Below, in pieces: positions 9,976 to 18,451 of a stretch of DNA of 64,000 nt. Position 1 is the stretch's first letter. Every line of letters begins with the position of its first letter. Origin of the DNA: Burkholderia sp. SRS-46 (lineage in GTDB: Bacteria > Pseudomonadota > Gammaproteobacteria > Burkholderiales > Burkholderiaceae); NCBI RefSeq assembly GCF_004343775.1, contig NZ_PTXL01000002.1, positions 310,001 to 374,000 on the forward strand, read 5' to 3'. The notes below the pieces were generated by a model. That model searched no databases and was not told the DNA's origin. It worked only from the letters and a program-made list of their open reading frames with translations. Made by a program: the position numbers and the translations under genes.

Positions 9976-11387
9976 GCCCGGGTTCGATCAACGGCCGCCA
10001 TGTGCCGCGCGGGCATGGCGTGCGCGGGAAGTCTCGCACCGGCCGTGCACGGCGCGTTCGCCGTGTCGCCACCCTCGCGCTGGCGGTGTTGACCGGTGCC
10101 GCATCGCTCGCGGCGCGCGCCGCGCCCGCCGACACCACCGTGCTGCTGCCGGGCACGCCGCCCGCGCGCGTGGTCGGCACGATCGGCAACGGCACGCCGC
10201 AGGTCACGTCCAAGATCGATGCGTCCGGCGCGCGCTTCGCGCCGGACCCGACGCTCGTCGCGCTCGGCCGCCGCATCTTCTTCGACACACGCCTGTCCGA
10301 GCCGCGCGGGATGTCGTGCGCAGGCTGCCACGATCCCGGCCGCGCGTTCGCACCGACGCTGTCCGCGGCCTCGCTCGCCGGCCCCGGCGTGCCGGAAGGC
10401 AGCCGCCCCGGGCGCTTCAGCCAGCGCAATGCCCCGTCGCTGCTCTATGTACGCTACGTGCCGCGTCGCCACTTCTACCAGGACGACGACGCGCCCGCGC
10501 CGTCACCGTTCGGCGGCCTGTTCATCGACGGCCGCGCGGACTCGCTCGCCGAGCAGATTCGCGGGCCGCTGTTCGACCCGAACGAGATGAACAACCGGTC
10601 GCCCGCCGCGCTGCTGCGCAAGGTCGACGCGACCGAGCTCGCGCCGGCGCTGGCGGCGCGCTTCGGCGACGGCGTGCGGCGCGACCCGGCACAGCTCGTG
10701 CGCGCGCTCGGCGCGTCGGTCGAGGCGTACCTGCAGAGCGACGAGATGGCGCCGTTCACGTCGCGCTTCGACGCGTACCTGCGCCACCGCACACCGCTCG
10801 ACGCGCAGCAGATGCGCGGTCTCGCGCTGTTCAAGAATCCCGACAAGGGCAACTGCATGAGCTGCCATACGCTGTCGGATACGTCGAGCCGCCCGGAGCG
10901 GTCGCTGTTCACCGATTTCGGCTACGACGCGATTGCCGTGCCGCGCAACCGCGCGCTGCCGGCCAATCGCGACCCGCGCCATTTCGACAACGGGCTGTGC
11001 GACACCGCGCGCCGGCTGCGCTGGCCCGAACCGGACCAGTGGTGCGGCTACCTGCGCACGCCGGGCCTGCGCAACGTCGCGCTCAAGCAGACCTTCATGC
11101 ACAACGGTGTGTTCACGTCGCTGCGCGACGCGGTGGCGTTCTACAACACGCGCTCGACCGATCCGCGCCACTGGTATCACGGCGCCGCGACGTTCGACGA
11201 CGTGCCGGGCGCCTACCGCGGCAACATCAACGTGAACTCGACGCCGATGAACCGCCGCCCCGGCACGCCGCCCGCGCTGACCGAAGCCGAGATCGACGAC
11301 ATCGTCGCATTCCTCGGCACGCTGACCGACGCGCGCTACGCGTCCGGCACCCGCACGGCCGCCCGCGCCCCCGCTCCCGCGCGCTGA
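9972..11387 (+). CDS. Di-haem cytochrome c peroxidase / MauG-family protein
   Basis: A 471-residue periplasmic protein of the CcP/MauG family. Two c-type haem motifs are visible, CAGCH at 116-120 and CMSCH near residue 300; the usual FFDTRLS preceding the first haem and TPGLRNVALKQTFMHNG near the C-terminus are present. After a long basic N-terminus a hydrophobic segment at about 32-50 ending in ARAAPA looks like a signal peptide. Start is GTG overlapping the phosphatase stop; a later start closer to the signal peptide cannot be excluded. It probably oxidises a periplasmic partner or reduces peroxide. Confidence 0.85.
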   Translation: MSPGSINGRHVPRGHGVRGKSRTGRARRVRRVATLALAVLTGAASLAARAAPADTTVLLPGTPPARVVGTIGNGTPQVTSKIDASGARFAPDPTLVALGRRIFFDTRLSEPRGMSCAGCHDPGRAFAPTLSAASLAGPGVPEGSRPGRFSQRNAPSLLYVRYVPRRHFYQDDDAPAPSPFGGLFIDGRADSLAEQIRGPLFDPNEMNNRSPAALLRKVDATELAPALAARFGDGVRRDPAQLVRALGASVEAYLQSDEMAPFTSRFDAYLRHRTPLDAQQMRGLALFKNPDKGNCMSCHTLSDTSSRPERSLFTDFGYDAIAVPRNRALPANRDPRHFDNGLCDTARRLRWPEPDQWCGYLRTPGLRNVALKQTFMHNGVFTSLRDAVAFYNTRSTDPRHWYHGAATFDDVPGAYRGNINVNSTPMNRRPGTPPALTEAEIDDIVAFLGTLTDARYASGTRTAARAPAPAR

Positions 11388-11455
11388 CCCTGTCCGGACG
11401 GCCAACGGCCGCCCGGCTCGCTTGCGGCTGCCCGGAATACTGGTTATATTTACAG

Positions 11456-11475
11456 TACTGTATTTATAAACAGTG
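11456..11475. promoter_or_regulatory. LexA (SOS) box
   Basis: CTGT at 11458-11461 and ACAG at 11470-11473 flank an eight-base AT-only core, giving TACTGTATTTATAAACAGTG, very close to the proteobacterial LexA consensus. It ends one base before the GAGG ribosome-binding site of the following gene, an ideal repressor position. Confidence 0.85.
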
Positions 11476-11484
11476 AGGTGCGCG

Positions 11485-11760
11485 ATGGAACATCTGGTCC
11501 GGATCGTCAACGACACCGATCGCCAAGTGCTGGCCTGGCTCCGTACGCAAGTCGGCGATGCCCGCGTGGAACGCGCGGCACGGCAGCTCGGGCACACCCG
11601 CAAGCCGTATCCGTCGGCCCTGTGCCGATACCTCGGCGTCAGCGCGCCAGCCACGCTGCGCCCGGCCGCGCGGCCGCGGGCGGTGCGCGACTTCTCGGTC
11701 GGCGATCGCTACCTGTCGCTGATCCGCCAGCACCTCGCCGCGCACTCGGCGGGCCGCTAG
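11485..11760 (+). CDS. Small SOS-regulated protein, unknown function
   Basis: A 91-residue, highly basic protein I do not recognise. The first half (DTDRQVLAWLRTQVGDARVE...LGHTRKPYPSALCRYLG) could form a small helical DNA-binding or protein-binding domain; the middle is Ala/Pro/Arg-rich. ATG 11485 is chosen for its GAGG at 11475-11478; in-frame GTG 11473 lies inside the LexA box. The box makes DNA-damage induction likely. The stop codon shares bases with the stop of the convergent MocR gene (CTAG). Confidence 0.7.
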   Translation: MEHLVRIVNDTDRQVLAWLRTQVGDARVERAARQLGHTRKPYPSALCRYLGVSAPATLRPAARPRAVRDFSVGDRYLSLIRQHLAAHSAGR

Positions 11761-13238
11761 ACGCCCGCCGCCTCGTGCACGAGGCGGCCGAGGGTCTCGT
11801 AGGCTGCCTCGAGTTGCAAATCGAACGCCCGCGTGCAGCCGAGGCGGATGAAGGCGTCGAAGCGGTCGGTATTCGAGAAGATCGCGCCGGGCGCGATTCG
11901 CACGCCCCGTTCGAGCGCCGCGTCGAACAGCGCTTCCGAACGCACGCCGTCCGGCAGGCCGACCCACAGCAACAGGCCGCCCGGTGGCCGGTTCATTCGC
12001 GTGCCGGCCGGAAAATGGCGTGCGATCGCGTCGATCGTCGCGTCGCGCTGCACGCGCAATTGCGCGCGAAACGCGTGCAGATGGCGGTCGTAGGCGCCCG
12101 AGCCGACGAATTCGGCCGCCACGGCCTGCAGCAGCGCGGCGTTATGGCGGCTGTGCGCGAACTTCAGCATCCGCACCCGTGCATGCCAGCGCCCGGCGCT
12201 CATCCAGCCGAGTCGCATGCCCGGCGCCAGCACCTTGTTGAACGACGGGCAGTAGATCACGGTGCCGTCGCGGTCCCAAGCCTTGACGGGCTTCACGGCC
12301 TGCGGCGCTTCGACCAGCTCGCGGTACGGTTCGTCCTCAATCACGGCCACGCCGTGGCGTGTGCACAGCGCGACGAGCGCGGCCTTGCGCTCGTCGGGCA
12401 TCACGCTGCCGAGCGGGTTCTGCAGGTTCGGCACGACGACCACCGCCTTGATGTCCGGATACGCGGCGAGCGCGACATCCAGCGCCTCGATCGACAGCCC
12501 GGTCGTCGGGCTGGCGGGGATTTCGAGCGCGCGCAGGCCGAGGCTTTCGAGCATCTGGATCAGCCCGAAGAACGCCGGCGATTCGATCGCGATCGTGTCG
12601 CCCGGGCGCGCCACCGCGCGCAACGCGAGGTTCATCGCGTCGACGCCGCCGCTGGTCGACATCACGTCGTCCGGCGACACCGTCACCCCATACGACAGCG
12701 CGTGCTTCGCCATCGTCTGCCGGAATTCCGGCAAGCCGCCGACGGGCCCGGAATCGGTGAGCAACGTCGGCTTGTGGCGCAGCAGCCGGATCGCGAGCGT
12801 CTGCAGGCGCGACGTCGGATACAGCGCCGACGACGCCGACGCACCGCCCAGGTTCAGCGCGTCGAGCCTCGCGTTGCCGCGGTCGGTCACGCGCGACACG
12901 CGTTCATGGAGGCCAGCGAACGGCGGCTCGACCGTCAGCGGCGGCGTGTCGCTTTCGCGCAGCGTCTCCAGCGTGGCCGCCGCGCGGCCGCGGACGAAGT
13001 AGCCGGAACGCGGCTTCGCCTGGCACCAGCCGGCATCCTCGAGCCGCCGGAAGGTCTGGATCGCCGTCGACAGGCTCACGCCGTGCTGCGCCATCACCGC
13101 GCGCACCGACGGCATCCGGTCGCCGGGCGACAGCGTGCCGGCCGAGATGATGCGGCGGTAATGCTCGGCGAGCCGCTCGTACAGCGGTTCGCCGGCCATC
13201 GGCAGATGCGGGCGGGATGCGTCGCGGGACAGTGTCAT
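11757..13238 (-). CDS. MocR-type GntR/aminotransferase transcriptional regulator
   Basis: A 493-residue PdxR/GabR-like regulator: an N-terminal GntR winged helix (PLYERLAEHYRRI ... AQHGVSLSTAIQTFRRLE, residues about 18-85) joined to a class I aminotransferase-like domain. The PLP-binding lysine is in SFNKVLAPGMRLGW. The start at 13238 (MTLSRD) is preferred; 13247 is an in-frame alternative. It is divergent from a DUF2917 gene with repeat elements between them, so that gene and itself are the likely targets. The effector is unknown. Confidence 0.88.
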   Translation of the reverse strand: MTLSRDASRPHLPMAGEPLYERLAEHYRRIISAGTLSPGDRMPSVRAVMAQHGVSLSTAIQTFRRLEDAGWCQAKPRSGYFVRGRAAATLETLRESDTPPLTVEPPFAGLHERVSRVTDRGNARLDALNLGGASASSALYPTSRLQTLAIRLLRHKPTLLTDSGPVGGLPEFRQTMAKHALSYGVTVSPDDVMSTSGGVDAMNLALRAVARPGDTIAIESPAFFGLIQMLESLGLRALEIPASPTTGLSIEALDVALAAYPDIKAVVVVPNLQNPLGSVMPDERKAALVALCTRHGVAVIEDEPYRELVEAPQAVKPVKAWDRDGTVIYCPSFNKVLAPGMRLGWMSAGRWHARVRMLKFAHSRHNAALLQAVAAEFVGSGAYDRHLHAFRAQLRVQRDATIDAIARHFPAGTRMNRPPGGLLLWVGLPDGVRSEALFDAALERGVRIAPGAIFSNTDRFDAFIRLGCTRAFDLQLEAAYETLGRLVHEAAGV

Positions 13239-13274
13239 GCGGCCCATCGTGCCCGCGCGGCCGGGCCCGTGCCA

Positions 13275-13358
13275 GATACAGATGCCGGGAAAAGCGACCG
13301 ATACAGCCACCCGAAACACGCACCTGCACCGCAACAGATTCCTGTCCCCTGAATCTGT
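13275..13358. promoter_or_regulatory. Candidate MocR operator cluster
   Basis: Between the two divergent genes are two direct GATACAG repeats (13275-13281 and 13300-13306, 25 bases apart) and a perfect inverted repeat ACAGATTC-N9-GAATCTGT at 13334-13358. Direct repeats plus a dyad are common in MocR sites. Binding is inferred. Confidence 0.5.
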
Positions 13359-13437
13359 CGCGGATCGGCCGGCGTCCCTAACCTGTATGCCAATGCCGCG
13401 CACGACGCGCCGGCAAGCAACCGGGAAAGGAATCGTC

Positions 13438-13770
13438 ATGCGGACTCGACACTTGCGGCTCGACGCCGGCCAAAGCCACTTCGCGTGGTTCGACAAGGGC
13501 AGCCAGGTGATCGTGCTGGACGGCGCGCTCGCCGTCACGCTCAGGCACGGCGGGCTCGACTGGCTGCCGGACGCGCTGGGCCACGTGCGCCGCGTGCTCG
13601 ACGCCGGCGACTGCCTGGCGTTCGACACGGCCGGCTATGCGTCGCTGGCGCCAGCCGGCGCGCAGGCGGCCAGCACGGTGGTGGTCGAACCCGAGCCGCG
13701 CGCCGGGTGGCGCGGGCTGGTCAGCAGGTGGCGCGCATTGTCGGGTCGCCGGCGGTCGGCGGCGTCCTGA
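13438..13770 (+). CDS. DUF2917 domain protein
   Basis: A 110-residue protein of the small DUF2917 family common in Burkholderia, with a cupin-like beta pattern (GALAVTLRHGGLDWLPD...LDAGDCLAFDTAGYASLAP) and a basic C-terminal tail. The function of the family is not known to me. GGAAAGG lies ten bases before the ATG. Divergent transcription from the MocR regulator suggests control by it. Confidence 0.75.
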   Translation: MRTRHLRLDAGQSHFAWFDKGSQVIVLDGALAVTLRHGGLDWLPDALGHVRRVLDAGDCLAFDTAGYASLAPAGAQAASTVVVEPEPRAGWRGLVSRWRALSGRRRSAAS

Positions 13771-13807
13771 GGAACAGGGCCGCATCGACGAACGCGGCCC
13801 CACCCCG

Positions 13808-14230
13808 CTACCGCGCAGCCCGGCGCCGCTCGATCCACTCGAACGCGGCCATCCCCGCCAGCATCGCGACGACGAAGCCGATTCCCTTCACCGATCCGAA
13901 GCCGATCGACACGATCGCCGGCCCCGGACAGAACCCCGCCAGCCCCCATCCGGCACCGAACGCCGCGCTGCCGGCGACGAGCCGCACGGTGACCGCGCGC
14001 GCCGTCGGCAACTGCATCGGCAGTCCGAGCCACGACGTCGCGCGGCGCCGTGCCCACGCAAACGCAAGCACGCCGACACCTGTCGCGCCGGCCATCACGA
14101 ACGCGAGCGACGGATCCCAACGGCCCGCGAGATCGAGAAACCCGAGCACTTTCTGCGGATTCGCCATGCCCGACACGACGAGCCCGCCGCCGAACACCAA
14201 TCCCGCGATGAATGCGAACCACGTTGCCAT
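13808..14230 (-). CDS. YeeE/YedE-type sulfur transporter subunit (DUF6691)
   Basis: A 140-residue membrane protein with about four hydrophobic segments and the family signature [22 protein letters not shown]. It also carries [15 protein letters not shown], in which the conserved Cys is thought to handle thiosulfate or related sulfur species. It pairs with the next gene as the second half of a split YeeE/YedE transporter; only one base separates them. An upstream ArsR regulator of the persulfide-sensing type supports a role in sulfur or sulfide metabolism. Confidence 0.88.
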   Translation of the reverse strand: MATWFAFIAGLVFGGGLVVSGMANPQKVLGFLDLAGRWDPSLAFVMAGATGVGVLAFAWARRRATSWLGLPMQLPTARAVTVRLVAGSAAFGAGWGLAGFCPGPAIVSIGFGSVKGIGFVVAMLAGMAAFEWIERRRAAR

Positions 14231-14231
14231 G

Positions 14232-14666
14232 TCAGCCTCCCAGCAGGTGCCGCTGCACGAACACCGTCAGGAAGCCAACGGCCATGAACGTCGCGGTCGC
14301 GACGAGCGAGCGCAGCGAGCCGCGCGACAGGCCGCACACGCCGTGGCCGCTCGTGCAGCCGCCGGCATAGCGCGTGCCGATGCCGACCAGGAAACCGGCG
14401 GCCAGCACCACCGGCCAACCGGCATCGACCTGCGGCATCGCGCCGAACCCCGCCAGCCGCATGACGACCGGCGCAACCACCAGCCCCGCGACGAACGCGA
14501 CGCGCCAGCCCCGTTCGCCGCCGCGCGGCGCGAGCAGGCCGCCGACGATGCCGCTGGTCCCGGCCACGCGCCCGTTGAACAGCACGAGCCACGCGGCGGC
14601 GAGCCCGATCAGCACGCCGCCCGCGAGCGACAGCCATGGCGTGAAATGCGACGGGTCAAGCTGCAT
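14232..14666 (-). CDS. YeeE/YedE-type sulfur transporter subunit
   Basis: A 144-residue membrane protein, the first half of a split YeeE/YedE transporter. The motif [21 protein letters not shown] holds the conserved cysteines that relay thiosulfate-type substrates in the characterised YeeE. Hydrophobic segments lie at about 8-28, 45-68, 80-98 and 115-138. It overlaps the ArsR regulator gene by 11 bases at its start and precedes the DUF6691 subunit. Substrate is inferred from the family. Confidence 0.88.
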   Translation of the reverse strand: MQLDPSHFTPWLSLAGGVLIGLAAAWLVLFNGRVAGTSGIVGGLLAPRGGERGWRVAFVAGLVVAPVVMRLAGFGAMPQVDAGWPVVLAAGFLVGIGTRYAGGCTSGHGVCGLSRGSLRSLVATATFMAVGFLTVFVQRHLLGG

Positions 14667-15006
14667 CTTGCGTCCCCTTGGCGGCCGGGCCGCAGAACTG
14701 TGCGTACAACACCGCCATCACCGCGATCGCCGCGGGGCTGTCGAGCGAGTAATGGATGTTCTTGCCTTCGCGGCGCGTGCACACCAGCGCGTTGTCCCGC
14801 AGCACGCCGAGCTGCTGGGACAGTGTCGGCTGGCGGATGTCGAGGCGCGCCTCCAGCTCGCTCACGCAGCGCTCGCCCTGCGACAGCTCGCACATGAGCA
14901 GCAGGCGGTCGGGGTTCGACAGCACCTTCAGCAGCGCACAGGCCGATTCGGCGGCGGCGCGCATCTGCTCCGGGTCGGGAAAGGCGGTAGAGGAATCGGG
15001 TTTCAT
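14656..15006 (-). CDS. ArsR-family regulator, BigR/SqrR-like
   Basis: A 116-residue winged-helix repressor. The motif NPDRLLLMCELSQGERCVSELE, recognition helix IRQPTLSQQLGVLR and a late cysteine (YAQFCGP) fit BigR/SqrR/YgaV relatives that sense persulfides through a Cys pair. The usual metal-binding ELCVC box is absent. It is the first gene of a three-gene unit with the split YeeE/YedE transporter, and should repress that unit until sulfide or sulfane sulfur rises. An AT-rich tract lies just upstream. Confidence 0.85.
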   Translation of the reverse strand: MKPDSSTAFPDPEQMRAAAESACALLKVLSNPDRLLLMCELSQGERCVSELEARLDIRQPTLSQQLGVLRDNALVCTRREGKNIHYSLDSPAAIAVMAVLYAQFCGPAAKGTQDAA

Positions 15007-15035
15007 CGAGGGCTCGAAACAATCTATCTTTTAAC

Positions 15036-15055
15036 ATTATATATATTTATATATT
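15036..15055. promoter_or_regulatory. AT-only tract, probable ArsR/BigR operator and promoter
   Basis: Twenty bases of pure A/T with imperfect dyad symmetry (TATATA...TATATA) about 30 bases before the ArsR start, in DNA otherwise near 67% GC. BigR-type repressors bind AT-rich dyads that overlap their own promoter. Confidence 0.45.
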
Positions 15056-15104
15056 GATTGCCGTCTCGAATCGCGAAACCCGTCCGACGTGTGCCCTCCC
15101 GCGC

Positions 15105-16475
15105 TCAGGCTTCCTCGCCCGCGATCCCGCCGATGGCCAGCGCCCCACCCGCCACCTTCGTTGCCGCCCGCGCCGTGCCCAGCGCCAGCACCGCGAGCGC
15201 GGCCACCACGCAAGGCGCCGCGACGATCGCGAACGCGGTCGGCAGCGACAGCCCCATCGACAGCATCGCGCCGCCCGCCATCGACCCGATCACCGAGCCG
15301 CCGCGCCCGATCCCGTTCGCCCAGCTGACGCCGGTGGTGCGGCATTCGGTCGGATAGAACGCGGCCGACAGCGCATTCGCGCCGACCTGCGAACCCGACA
15401 CGCAAAAACCGGCCGCGAACACGGCCCACGCGGCGCCCCAGGGCGACCCGGCGCACACGCCGATCGCCGCGACGAACACGGCGGCGCCCGCATAGCTGCA
15501 GGCCAGCACGCGATGCGGATCGAAGCGGTCCATCAGCCCGCCGAGCACGATCGCGCCGAGCGTGCCGCCCACCTGGAACATCGCGGTCACGCGCGCGGCC
15601 GTCTGCAGCGTCGCGCCGGTCGTGCGCAGCAGCGTCGGCAGCCAGCTCGACAGCAGGTAGATCACGAGCAGGCTCATGAAGAACGTGAGCCACAGCAGCA
15701 GCGTGCCGCGCAGCAGGTCCGCGCCGAACAGGCGGCCGAGCGGCGACGCGGCGGGCTTGCCGCGCGGCGCGACGAACGCGGCCGCCGCCAGCGCGTCGTC
15801 CGGCGCGATGCGCGCGAGCAGCGCGGCCACACGCGCCGGCGACGTGCCGGCGTTGACCAGGTAGCGCACCGATTCGGGCAGCCGCCACGCGAGCACCGGC
15901 AGCAGCAGCAGCGGCGCGGCGCCGCCGACGACGAGCACCGCGCGCCAGCCGTCGCGCTCGATCAGCGCGGCGGCCGCGAGCCCGCCGAGCGCGGAGCCGA
16001 TCGTGAAGCCGCAGAACATCGTCGTGACGAGCAGCGAGCGGCGGCGCGACGGACAGTATTCGGACGTCAGCGTGATCGCGTTCGGCATCGCGCCACCGAG
16101 CCCGAGGCCCGTCACGAAGCGCCACGCGATCAGCGCGTGCAGGCCGCCCGCGCCCGCCGACGCGGCGCTCGCGATGCCGAAGCACGCGACGCACGCGAGC
16201 AGCAGCCGCTTGCGCCCGAAGCGGTCGCCGAACGGGCCGAACACGAGCGCCCCGGCCATCAGCCCGGCGAGCCCCGCGCCGAACACCGGCGCGAGCTGCG
16301 CGGGCGTCAGCCCCCATTGCGCGCGAATCACGGGCGCGATGAAGCCGATCGACGCAGTGTCGAAGCCGTCGATCGCGACGATCAGAAAGCACAGCGCGAC
16401 GATCGCCGCCTGAAACGGCGAAACGCGCTGCCGGTCGATCCATTCGGTGACGTCGATGGATGGCGTAACGGTCAT
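15105..16475 (-). CDS. mhbT: Aromatic acid:H+ symporter (MFS, AAHS family)
   Basis: A 456-residue 12-helix major facilitator protein. The AAHS signatures are clear: DGFDTASIGF in helix 1, GPFGDRFGRKR between helices 2 and 3, and GLGLGGAMPNAITLTSEY in helix 4. It is the last gene of the 3-hydroxybenzoate operon, so 3-hydroxybenzoate (or gentisate) uptake is the likely job. GGAGGAG lies just before the ATG. The symbol follows the Klebsiella mhb naming; substrate is inferred. Confidence 0.87.
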   Translation of the reverse strand: MTVTPSIDVTEWIDRQRVSPFQAAIVALCFLIVAIDGFDTASIGFIAPVIRAQWGLTPAQLAPVFGAGLAGLMAGALVFGPFGDRFGRKRLLLACVACFGIASAASAGAGGLHALIAWRFVTGLGLGGAMPNAITLTSEYCPSRRRSLLVTTMFCGFTIGSALGGLAAAALIERDGWRAVLVVGGAAPLLLLPVLAWRLPESVRYLVNAGTSPARVAALLARIAPDDALAAAAFVAPRGKPAASPLGRLFGADLLRGTLLLWLTFFMSLLVIYLLSSWLPTLLRTTGATLQTAARVTAMFQVGGTLGAIVLGGLMDRFDPHRVLACSYAGAAVFVAAIGVCAGSPWGAAWAVFAAGFCVSGSQVGANALSAAFYPTECRTTGVSWANGIGRGGSVIGSMAGGAMLSMGLSLPTAFAIVAAPCVVAALAVLALGTARAATKVAGGALAIGGIAGEEA

Positions 16476-16547
16476 GATGGTGTCTCCTCCAAGAGGGCGG
16501 GCGCGTGAGGGTTTGTCGTTCCGCGCGCCGCCACGATGCGTGTCACG

Positions 16548-17756
16548 TCACGCGACGGCCTTCAGGCAATCCTCCGCGCGCCAGCCGTGCAGCCAGTCGA
16601 GCGCGTCGTAGAACCGCTCCTGCGTGCGGCCGACCCACAGCGCGTTGCGCACGCTGCGCTCGACGCCTTTCGCGTGATAGATCCGCCCCATCTCGCGCGC
16701 CGAATACAGCACCCGCGCGGTGCGCGGAATCCGCACGCGTTCGTACAGCGCGAACGCCGCCGCGAAATCGCCGTCGGTTTCCTTCACCGCCGCGCCGAGC
16801 GTGACCGCATCCTCGAGCGCCTGGCACGCGCCCTGCGCGAGGTACTGCGTCATCGGATGCGCGGCATCGCCGAGCACCGTCGCGCGGCCGGCGCTCCACC
16901 GTTCGGCCGGATCGCGGTCGGCGGTCGCCCAGCGCTTCCACGACGTCGGCCGGTCGAGCATCTGGTGCGGCAGCGGGTGAATGCCGTCGAAGTACGACAG
17001 CACCTCCGCCTTGCTGCCTTCGCGCACGCCCCATTCCTCCTGCTCGCGGCTGTGGAACGTGACGACCAGGTTGTACTGCCGCCCGCCGCGCAGCGGATAG
17101 TGGACGAGATGGCAATGCGGCCCGGCCCAGACCACCGGCGCGTTGATCCGCAGGTCCGCCGGCATGTGGTCGACGTCGACCACCGCGCGGTAGACGACGT
17201 GCCCCGTCACGCGATGCGCATCGCCGATCAGCGCGTCGCGGATCACGGATTTCACGCCGTCGCAGCCGATCACCGCCTGCGCGCGATAGCGCTCGCCGTG
17301 CTGGTCGGTGACGGTCACGCCGTTCGCGTCCTGCTCGAACGCGCGCACCTGCGTATCGGTGCAGAACCGGATCAGCGGATGATCCTTGACCGCCTCGTAG
17401 ATCGACAGGTGAATGTCCGCGCGGTGGATCACCGCATACGGATTGCCGAAGCGCGCGCGGTACGCGGCGCCGGTATCGATGCGCACGATCTCCTTCGCGT
17501 CGACGGCGTCCATCAGCTGCAGATGGTCGGTGAACACCGCACGGCCGCGCGCGGTATCGCCGACCCCCAGCGCATCGAGCGCGTTGAACGCGTTCGCGGC
17601 GAGCTGGATGCCCGCGCCGATCTCGCCGATCTGCGCGGCCTGTTCGAGCAGCGTCACGCGGATCCCCTGGCGCGCCAGCGCGAGCGCCGCCGCAAGCCCG
17701 CCGATGCCGCCGCCGATCACGAGCACGTGGCTGCCCGTCCTGTTGGTGTCGTTCAT
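16548..17756 (-). CDS. mhbM: 3-hydroxybenzoate 6-monooxygenase
   Basis: A 402-residue FAD-dependent aromatic hydroxylase that converts 3-hydroxybenzoate to gentisate with NADH and O2. Visible motifs are GGGIGGLAAALAL (FAD dinucleotide fold, residues 15-27), CDGVKSVIR (the DG motif) and GDAAHPMTQYLAQGACQ (GD motif). ATG 17756 is chosen over 17768 because GGAG sits seven bases before it. Salicylate 1-hydroxylase is a close family alternative, but the gentisate dioxygenase, isomerase and hydrolase next door favour this assignment. Confidence 0.88.
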   Translation of the reverse strand: MNDTNRTGSHVLVIGGGIGGLAAALALARQGIRVTLLEQAAQIGEIGAGIQLAANAFNALDALGVGDTARGRAVFTDHLQLMDAVDAKEIVRIDTGAAYRARFGNPYAVIHRADIHLSIYEAVKDHPLIRFCTDTQVRAFEQDANGVTVTDQHGERYRAQAVIGCDGVKSVIRDALIGDAHRVTGHVVYRAVVDVDHMPADLRINAPVVWAGPHCHLVHYPLRGGRQYNLVVTFHSREQEEWGVREGSKAEVLSYFDGIHPLPHQMLDRPTSWKRWATADRDPAERWSAGRATVLGDAAHPMTQYLAQGACQALEDAVTLGAAVKETDGDFAAAFALYERVRIPRTARVLYSAREMGRIYHAKGVERSVRNALWVGRTQERFYDALDWLHGWRAEDCLKAVA

Positions 17757-17794
17757 GTCTGTCTCCATCTTCAGTCTCTTGCCCGGCCGTCGCG

Positions 17795-18436
17795 TCAGGC
17801 GACGTAGTCGGGTTGCCGCTGCGGTTGCGCGGCATCGAATGCGGGATGCCGCAACGCGTGCTCGGCCACCGCGAGGCTGCGCGGATACGCGCGCAGGTCG
17901 CAGTCCATCCGCAGCGCGTTCGCGACCTGCGGCACGAGGCACACGTCGGCGAGCGTCGGCGCGTCGCCGAAGCACCACGGGCCGGCCTCGGCGCGTTCGA
18001 GCAGGCGCTCGACGCCGGCCATCCCTTCCGCGATCCAGTGGCGATACCACGCGGCCTTCTGCTGCGGCGTCACCTTCAGTTCGGTATCCAGATAACGCAG
18101 CACGCGCAGGTTGTTGACCGGGTGGATGTCGCACGCGATCAGCGTCGCGAGTTCCAGCACGCGCGCACGGCGCCGCAGTTCGAGCGGGATCAGCCGCGGC
18201 ACCGGATAAAGCTGGTCGAGGTAGTCGACGATCGCGAGCGACTGGCCGAGCCGGAATTCGCCGTCGACGAGCGCGGGCACCGACGCCGACGCGTTGACGT
18301 GCGCGACGTAATCCGGCGCGCGCTGCTCGCCTGCGCGGATGTTGACGGGCAGCGTGTCGTACGCGACGCCCTTCAGCGCGAGCGCGATGCGCACGCGATA
18401 CGACGTCGAGCTGTTGAAGAAGCTGTGCAGCTGCAT
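17795..18436 (-). CDS. mhbI: Maleylpyruvate isomerase (zeta-class GST fold)
   Basis: A 213-residue glutathione-dependent isomerase turning maleylpyruvate into fumarylpyruvate after gentisate ring cleavage. The zeta-class active-site motif SSTSYRVRIALALKG is at residues 9-23, and the C-terminal all-helical GST domain carries the usual DVCLVPQVANALR. Maleylacetoacetate isomerase of tyrosine breakdown is the alternative name for this family; the operon decides for maleylpyruvate. It lies 15 bases downstream of the hydrolase gene. Confidence 0.88.
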   Translation of the reverse strand: MQLHSFFNSSTSYRVRIALALKGVAYDTLPVNIRAGEQRAPDYVAHVNASASVPALVDGEFRLGQSLAIVDYLDQLYPVPRLIPLELRRRARVLELATLIACDIHPVNNLRVLRYLDTELKVTPQQKAAWYRHWIAEGMAGVERLLERAEAGPWCFGDAPTLADVCLVPQVANALRMDCDLRAYPRSLAVAEHALRHPAFDAAQPQRQPDYVA

Positions 18437-18451
18437 GGTGCGTGCCTCGCG

